The position numbers and the translations under genes were made by a program. From the NCBI GenBank assembly GCA_002307315.1, contig DBTZ01000018.1:1-27143 (forward strand): DNA of 27,143 nucleotides. The letters are read 5' to 3'. Of the stretch, positions 23,828 through 27,143 are shown in pieces; the first letter of the stretch is position 1, and each line of letters opens with the position of its first letter. The stretch is from Alphaproteobacteria bacterium UBA1303. GTDB taxonomy: Bacteria > Pseudomonadota > Alphaproteobacteria > Micropepsales > Micropepsaceae. The notes below the pieces were generated by a model. That model saw nothing but the letters and a program-made list of their open reading frames with translations, was not told where the DNA came from and ran no database searches.

Positions 23828-24880
23828 ATGCAGTTACAGACTTTTCTCGCCGATGACATGAAGGCCGCCCTTTCCGAGGTGCGTGCGGCGATGGGCGAGG
23901 ATGCGGTCATCATATCGAGCCAGAAAACCAAGGGCGGCGGCGTGATGATTCGCGCCGCCGTCGACGAGGCCGACAACGACGTCGGCGAAGATGCGCAGGA
24001 ACCGGCAAACGAAGATGCCGACGCCGGACAGCCGAATAGCCGTTTTCGGCAGGCTCTGATCCGCCGCCTACGCGAACCGGCATCCGATACGACCGGCCGA
24101 CCGGGGCGCCTGCGCTTCGACCGTGCTCAGCTTCTGACCCTGTTTGCCCGCCATCGGCTGCCCGACGGCCTCGCCCATCTGCTGGCGGAACGGGCCGCCG
24201 GCGCCAAAATCGCCGACATGACCCTGGCGCTCGCCGCCGCCATCGACGCCAGCCTGAAACCGGCGCCGATCGATTTTACCAAAGCCAAGGCGTTGATGCT
24301 GATCGGATTGAACGGCGCCGGCAAAACCGCCACCGTGGCTAAGCTGGCGGCGCTCGCCCAGTTGGCCGGCCGCATCGTGATGTTGATCGGCACCGACACC
24401 GTCGGCGCCGGGGCCTTGGCTCGCCTGGAGGCGTTCGCCGAACATTTGGGGGCGGAATCCGTCACCGCCGCCACCGCCACCAGCCTGGCCGAACGCATCC
24501 GCGACTGCATCGTCGCCGGCACGTTACCCATCGTCGATACCGCCGGCTTCGATCCCCGTCAGCATAAATCCGCCATTGCCATGCGCGCGGTGGCGGCGAT
24601 CGAAAATCTCGAAACCGTCGGGGTCGTATCAGCCACCGGCGATGCCGAGGAAGCCGGCGAAATTGCCGCCGGATTGGCGGATGCGGGGGCACGGCGCCTG
24701 ATCGTCACCCGAGCCGACCTTTCCCGTCGCGTCGGAGCGCTCATCTGCACCGCCTTATGCGAAAAAGGGCCGTTCGCCGGACTGACCCGCTCGCCCTTCG
24801 TTGCCGGAGGTTTGGAAGTGCCTTCGGCCCTGCAATTAGCGAGGCTTTTGATCGAAACCGACGAGGAGAGCGTGCAATGA
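23828..24880 (+). CDS. flhF: Flagellar placement GTPase FlhF
   Basis: An SRP-type GTPase that sets the site of flagellum assembly, working with FlhG. The 350-residue protein starts with the FlhF opening MQLQTFLADDMKAALSEVRA and EDAVIISSQKTKGGGV, has an acidic linker (about 45-70), and an NG GTPase domain from about 95. G1 is GLNGAGKT at 160-167 and G3 is VDTAGFDP. The later motifs are unusual: TDTVGAGALARLEAFAEHLG replaces the more standard DTYRxGA, and TRAD stands where TKxD is expected. So base recognition and GTPase activity may be altered. It starts directly after the flhA stop (TAAATG) and overlaps flhG by ATGA. Assignment is by N-terminus, fold and context. Confidence 0.9.
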   Translation: MQLQTFLADDMKAALSEVRAAMGEDAVIISSQKTKGGGVMIRAAVDEADNDVGEDAQEPANEDADAGQPNSRFRQALIRRLREPASDTTGRPGRLRFDRAQLLTLFARHRLPDGLAHLLAERAAGAKIADMTLALAAAIDASLKPAPIDFTKAKALMLIGLNGAGKTATVAKLAALAQLAGRIVMLIGTDTVGAGALARLEAFAEHLGAESVTAATATSLAERIRDCIVAGTLPIVDTAGFDPRQHKSAIAMRAVAAIENLETVGVVSATGDAEEAGEIAAGLADAGARRLIVTRADLSRRVGALICTALCEKGPFAGLTRSPFVAGGLEVPSALQLARLLIETDEESVQ

Positions 24881-25665
24881 CCCGATCCAGTTATCGCCTC
24901 ACCGCCGTCGGCTCGGGCAAAGGCGGCACCGGCAAGACCTTTGTCGCTTTAACGCTGGCGCATTTCTTTGCTGCGGCGGGAGAGACGGTGCTGCTGCTCG
25001 ATGCCGATTTCGGCTTGGCCAACGCTTCGGTTCAGCTCGGCCTTGGGCATGCCGGCGATCTTCCCGGCCTGATCGCCGGACGCACCCCCTTTGCCAAGGC
25101 GATCGTCCATGTCGGCGCAGGGAAAGACGGTTTCGACCTTATCGCCGCGCCGGCCGGCAGCGGTGCGCTGGCCAATGCCGGCGAGACGATCGCCGATAAG
25201 CTGCTCGCCGTTCTTTGCAACGCCCGCAACTACGACCGCATCGTCATCGATTTGCCGGCCGGAGTCGGCGCCGGCACCATGACGCTTGCCGCCCATGCCG
25301 ACGACGCCCTGGTGGTGACCACGCCCGATCCCACCGCGATTACCGACGCCTACGCCTTCGTCAAATTGATGGCCCGGCGCACCGGGGGACGCATGCCGGG
25401 CATCGTCGTCAATATGGCGACGGGTGAGGCCGAGGCAAAACGCACCGCCGGAGCGGTGATCCGTTCGGCGGATGCCTTCCTGAAAAACAAGCCGGATTAC
25501 CTCGGCTTCGTGCCGCAAGACGGCGCAGTCGGCGAGGCAATCCGCCGGCAAAAAACGCTGACAACCTATGCGCCCGACTCCCCTGCGGCGACGGCGCTCG
25601 GCGCACTAGCCGAGACGCTCGGCGGCGAAAGCCGCAAGCGTCAGAGTGCCACCTCCTTACGTTAA
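24877..25665 (+). CDS. flhG: MinD/ParA-type flagellar number regulator FlhG
   Basis: A 262-residue MinD-family ATPase that restrains FlhF and so limits flagellar number. The deviant Walker A motif GSGKGGTGKT at 12-21 has the signature lysine before GGTGKT. Switch I/II features are visible in LLLDADFGLANASVQLGL and in DRIVIDLPAGVGAGTMTLAA. The segment ADDALVVTTPDPTAITDAYA is typical of this family. I choose ATG 24877, which overlaps the flhF stop as ATGA, over a longer frame beginning at 24757 that only covers flhF sequence. It ends the flagellar cluster, 11 bases before the poly-C run. A terminator is not visible after it, which fits a broken or chimeric end. Confidence 0.92.
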   Translation: MTRSSYRLTAVGSGKGGTGKTFVALTLAHFFAAAGETVLLLDADFGLANASVQLGLGHAGDLPGLIAGRTPFAKAIVHVGAGKDGFDLIAAPAGSGALANAGETIADKLLAVLCNARNYDRIVIDLPAGVGAGTMTLAAHADDALVVTTPDPTAITDAYAFVKLMARRTGGRMPGIVVNMATGEAEAKRTAGAVIRSADAFLKNKPDYLGFVPQDGAVGEAIRRQKTLTTYAPDSPAATALGALAETLGGESRKRQSATSLR

Positions 25666-25676
25666 CCATAACATCG

Positions 25677-25692
25677 CCCCCCCCCCCCCCCC
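25677..25692. repeat. Run of 16 C at a composition break
   Basis: Sixteen consecutive C lie 11 bases after the flhG stop codon, at the exact point where the sequence changes from GC-rich alphaproteobacterial genes to AT-richer genes of another style. This is either a poly-G read artefact that has joined two unrelated contigs or a natural homopolymer at a transfer junction. The artefact is the simpler reading. Confidence 0.85.
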
Positions 25693-25710
25693 TGCCGCAA
25701 AACGGCTGGC

Positions 25711-25738
25711 ATAAACATGCGCAGCGGCGCATGTTTAT
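25711..25738. terminator. Hairpin downstream of the cob gene pair
   Basis: ATAAACATGCGC at 25711-25722 and GCGCATGTTTAT at 25727-25738 are perfect reverse complements around a four-base loop. It lies 38 bases beyond the phosphatase stop codon, so it probably ends the minus-strand cobS transcript. The GC core with a U-rich arm is terminator-like, though no further U-tract follows. Confidence 0.6.
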
Positions 25739-25776
25739 TGAATAATAGTATAATACAATTGGGAGAAAAAAGAAAG

Positions 25777-26346
25777 TTATTCGGGCAGATTCATCAAAAA
25801 AATAGAGCCATTTGGTATATCAGAATCAAATAACCGCTCAATTGGCAAGTTCCGAAGCGCGCAGACGCAGGCCAAAATGAAGCCCTTGTGGGCAAATACT
25901 GCAATTTTTTGCCCCGCGTTATCCTCTGCAATCTGCCGGATAAAATTGCCGCATTGCGCAAAATATTCCCGGTTTCCTCCACCACCCGGAAAAGTATACT
26001 CTGCCCAGCCGTCCATATATGCCTGCCACCCTTCCGCATAGCGCGATTCTATTTCCGCAGCGGTCAGGTTTTCCCATTCGCCAAAATCGACTTCGCGAAT
26101 GTCGTCCGTAAAAAACAGTTTATCAGATGGAAAAATGATTGTTGGCCGAATAATTTCAAACGTCTGGCGCACGCGTTTGGTATTGCCGCAGTAAACCGCG
26201 TCAAACCGTTCGCCGCACAATTTTTCCCCAACCGATTGCGCCTGCCGGACGCCGTTTTCGTTCAGTTCCAAGTCAGTTTTTCCCGCGAACCTATTAAGCC
26301 GGTTTGCTTCCGTTTCACCGTGGCGAATAAAACAAATGCTGGTCAT
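25777..26346 (-). CDS. cobC: Histidine phosphatase, CobC-like (alpha-ribazole phosphatase)
   Basis: A 189-residue phosphoglycerate-mutase-fold phosphatase. The catalytic motif FIRHGET has the phospho-acceptor His9; the acid site is in DIREVDFGEWE (about 82-92), and the second catalytic His153 is in FAHKGF, where lysine replaces the usual glycine. In the cobalamin pathway CobC removes phosphate from alpha-ribazole phosphate or adenosylcobalamin phosphate. I choose ATG 26346 because it overlaps the cobS stop as ATGA (26343-26346); a frame from 26361 adds five residues. Coupling to cobS supports the role, although the general histidine-phosphatase family is broad. Base composition is AT-richer than everything left of 25677, so it is probably not from the same genome. 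Confidence 0.78.
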   Translation of the reverse strand: MTSICFIRHGETEANRLNRFAGKTDLELNENGVRQAQSVGEKLCGERFDAVYCGNTKRVRQTFEIIRPTIIFPSDKLFFTDDIREVDFGEWENLTAAEIESRYAEGWQAYMDGWAEYTFPGGGGNREYFAQCGNFIRQIAEDNAGQKIAVFAHKGFILACVCALRNLPIERLFDSDIPNGSIFLMNLPE

Positions 26347-27101
26347 ATAAGCGCGCACCACAGTGCAGCCAGCAGCAGCCAGAGCATTTCGCCCAGTTCG
26401 TTTGCCGCGCCCAAAATATCTCCCGTTACCCCTTGAATTTTCTTATTGGATATTGCCGTTACTGTAAACCCGGTAGCCGCCAAAACTGCCAACGCCAATA
26501 AAATAAAAGTCAGGGAGCCCGCGCATAAATACAGAAGTACTGCACAAACAGCGCAGCATACGGCGCTGTGCCACGGTTTCACGTGGTCAATGGTATGTTT
26601 GCCTGTGCCTTCTTCTCTTGGATAGCTCCCCCGCGCGGCAGTGATAGCCAAGGGTATTTTGCCTGCGACCGGCGTTGCCGCTATAATCAGCAGCGCTTGC
26701 GCATTGGGTATACTGCCAATCAGCACTACTTTAATCAGCACAATAAACACAATCGCAAGTACGCCGTATGTGCCCATATGCGAATCTTTTAATATCTCCA
26801 GTGTTTTTTTTCTATGCTTGCCCGCGCCAAACGCGTCCGCCATATCCGCGAAGCCGTCCACATGCAGGCCGCCCGTTGCCACGCACGCCGCCAGCACGCA
26901 GCCAACCGCCCCGGCCCACTGCAGCCCCGCCAAACTAAACAGCCAGTATACCGCCGCCATAATGGCACCCACAATTGCCGCGCTTACCGGGAAGAACATG
27001 GTCATTGCTCCAAAGTCTTTCTCTGTAACCTTGAACTCTTTTTTAATGGGTATCCGCGTCATAAACTGGATGGTGAAGCCTAATAGCCTGAAAAAATGCA
27101 T
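26343..27101 (-). CDS. cobS: Adenosylcobinamide-GDP ribazoletransferase (cobalamin synthase)
   Basis: An integral membrane enzyme of 252 residues that joins adenosylcobinamide-GDP with alpha-ribazole (or its phosphate) to give adenosylcobalamin (phosphate), the last stage of B12 assembly. It has about six hydrophobic segments and the family's opening RLLGFTIQFMTRIPI. The acidic metal-binding motif GGLHVDGFADMADAF is at 77-91, and ILKDSHMGTYGVLAI follows at about 103-117. ATG 27101 is preceded by a strong AAGGAG ribosome binding site (27108-27113). The lysine-rich N-terminus and A/T-rich codons look like a Firmicutes protein. The region 26761-26820, for example, is 23 of 60 G+C. Other cob genes would be expected upstream, beyond the window edge. 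Confidence 0.92.
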   Translation of the reverse strand: MHFFRLLGFTIQFMTRIPIKKEFKVTEKDFGAMTMFFPVSAAIVGAIMAAVYWLFSLAGLQWAGAVGCVLAACVATGGLHVDGFADMADAFGAGKHRKKTLEILKDSHMGTYGVLAIVFIVLIKVVLIGSIPNAQALLIIAATPVAGKIPLAITAARGSYPREEGTGKHTIDHVKPWHSAVCCAVCAVLLYLCAGSLTFILLALAVLAATGFTVTAISNKKIQGVTGDILGAANELGEMLWLLLAALWCALI

Positions 27102-27123
27102 GTATTTCTCCTTTTTTTATACC

Positions 27124-27143
27124 TTTTCTTTTAAAAAAGAAAA
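27124..27143. repeat. Perfect A/T palindrome at the window end
   Basis: TTTTCTTTT (27124-27132) and AAAAGAAAA (27135-27143) are perfect reverse complements separated by two bases, and they finish on the last base of the window. It could be part of a terminator for the gene upstream of cobS. Ending exactly at the edge also fits an assembly stop at a hairpin. Confidence 0.6.

Noticed and set aside
24757..24876. N-terminal extension of flhG
   Set aside because: These 40 codons cover the end of flhF in another frame and are arginine-rich; the ATGA overlap at 24877 gives a proper MinD-type start.
1..27143. CRISPR arrays, tRNA or rRNA genes, insertion sequences, phage genes
   Set aside because: No regularly spaced repeats, cloverleaf-like sequences, transposase or integrase motifs, or phage structural genes were seen on reading both strands.

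Overview
The window is almost entirely one stretch of an alphaproteobacterial chromosome of the Rhodospirillales type (Magnetospirillum/Azospirillum-like). The evidence is a CckA-type hybrid histidine kinase, an FlbD-type sigma-54 activator with a degenerate receiver, the flagellar gene order fliF-fliG-fliH-fliN-flbD-flhA-flhF-flhG, and two perfect CtrA-type boxes (TTAA-N7-TTAA) in a flagellar intergenic region. This part is GC-rich throughout.

Region 1 (1-5343) is housekeeping and envelope. It holds the 5' end of NADP isocitrate dehydrogenase (minus strand), tRNA methyltransferase TrmJ, a translationally coupled pair of minus-strand glycosyltransferases (a polyprenyl-phosphate-sugar synthase with a GtrA membrane domain, and a GT39/ArnT-type transferase), and a cyclopropane-fatty-acid synthase. 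The two glycosyltransferases probably make and use one lipid-linked sugar donor. Region 2 (5344-8520) has a 448-base non-coding stretch with possible RNA structure, then an exported 890-residue protein that fuses a complete type-B carboxylesterase to an E-set plus CE1-like esterase.

Region 3 (8591-25665) is a flagellar cluster. A minus-strand operon reads flgB-flgC-fliE-fliQ-fliR-flhB and ends with cckA. Diverging from it is fliO-fliP, followed by a DmeF-type metal exporter, then fliF-fliG-fliH-fliN-flbD-flhA-flhF-flhG. Together these encode the MS ring, C-ring parts, rod proteins, the complete membrane export gate (FlhA, FlhB, FliP, FliQ, FliR, plus FliO), a sigma-54 activator, and the FlhF/FlhG pair that sets flagellar position and number. 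fliM, fliI and fliJ are not in the window. The flgB/fliO divergent region holds one CtrA-type box about 60 bases upstream of each operon, with a GC-rich dyad between them. Because cckA, the kinase that feeds CtrA, is in the same cluster, this suggests a cell-cycle-linked regulatory loop.

Region 4 (25666-27143) does not match the rest. After flhG comes a run of 16 C, then markedly AT-richer DNA with an overlapping cobS and CobC-like phosphatase pair whose proteins look Firmicutes-like. The window then ends in a perfect A/T palindrome. The simplest reading is an assembly chimera joined through a poly-C (poly-G read) artefact; recent transfer is the alternative. Region 4 should not be used to infer the host's biology until the join has been checked.
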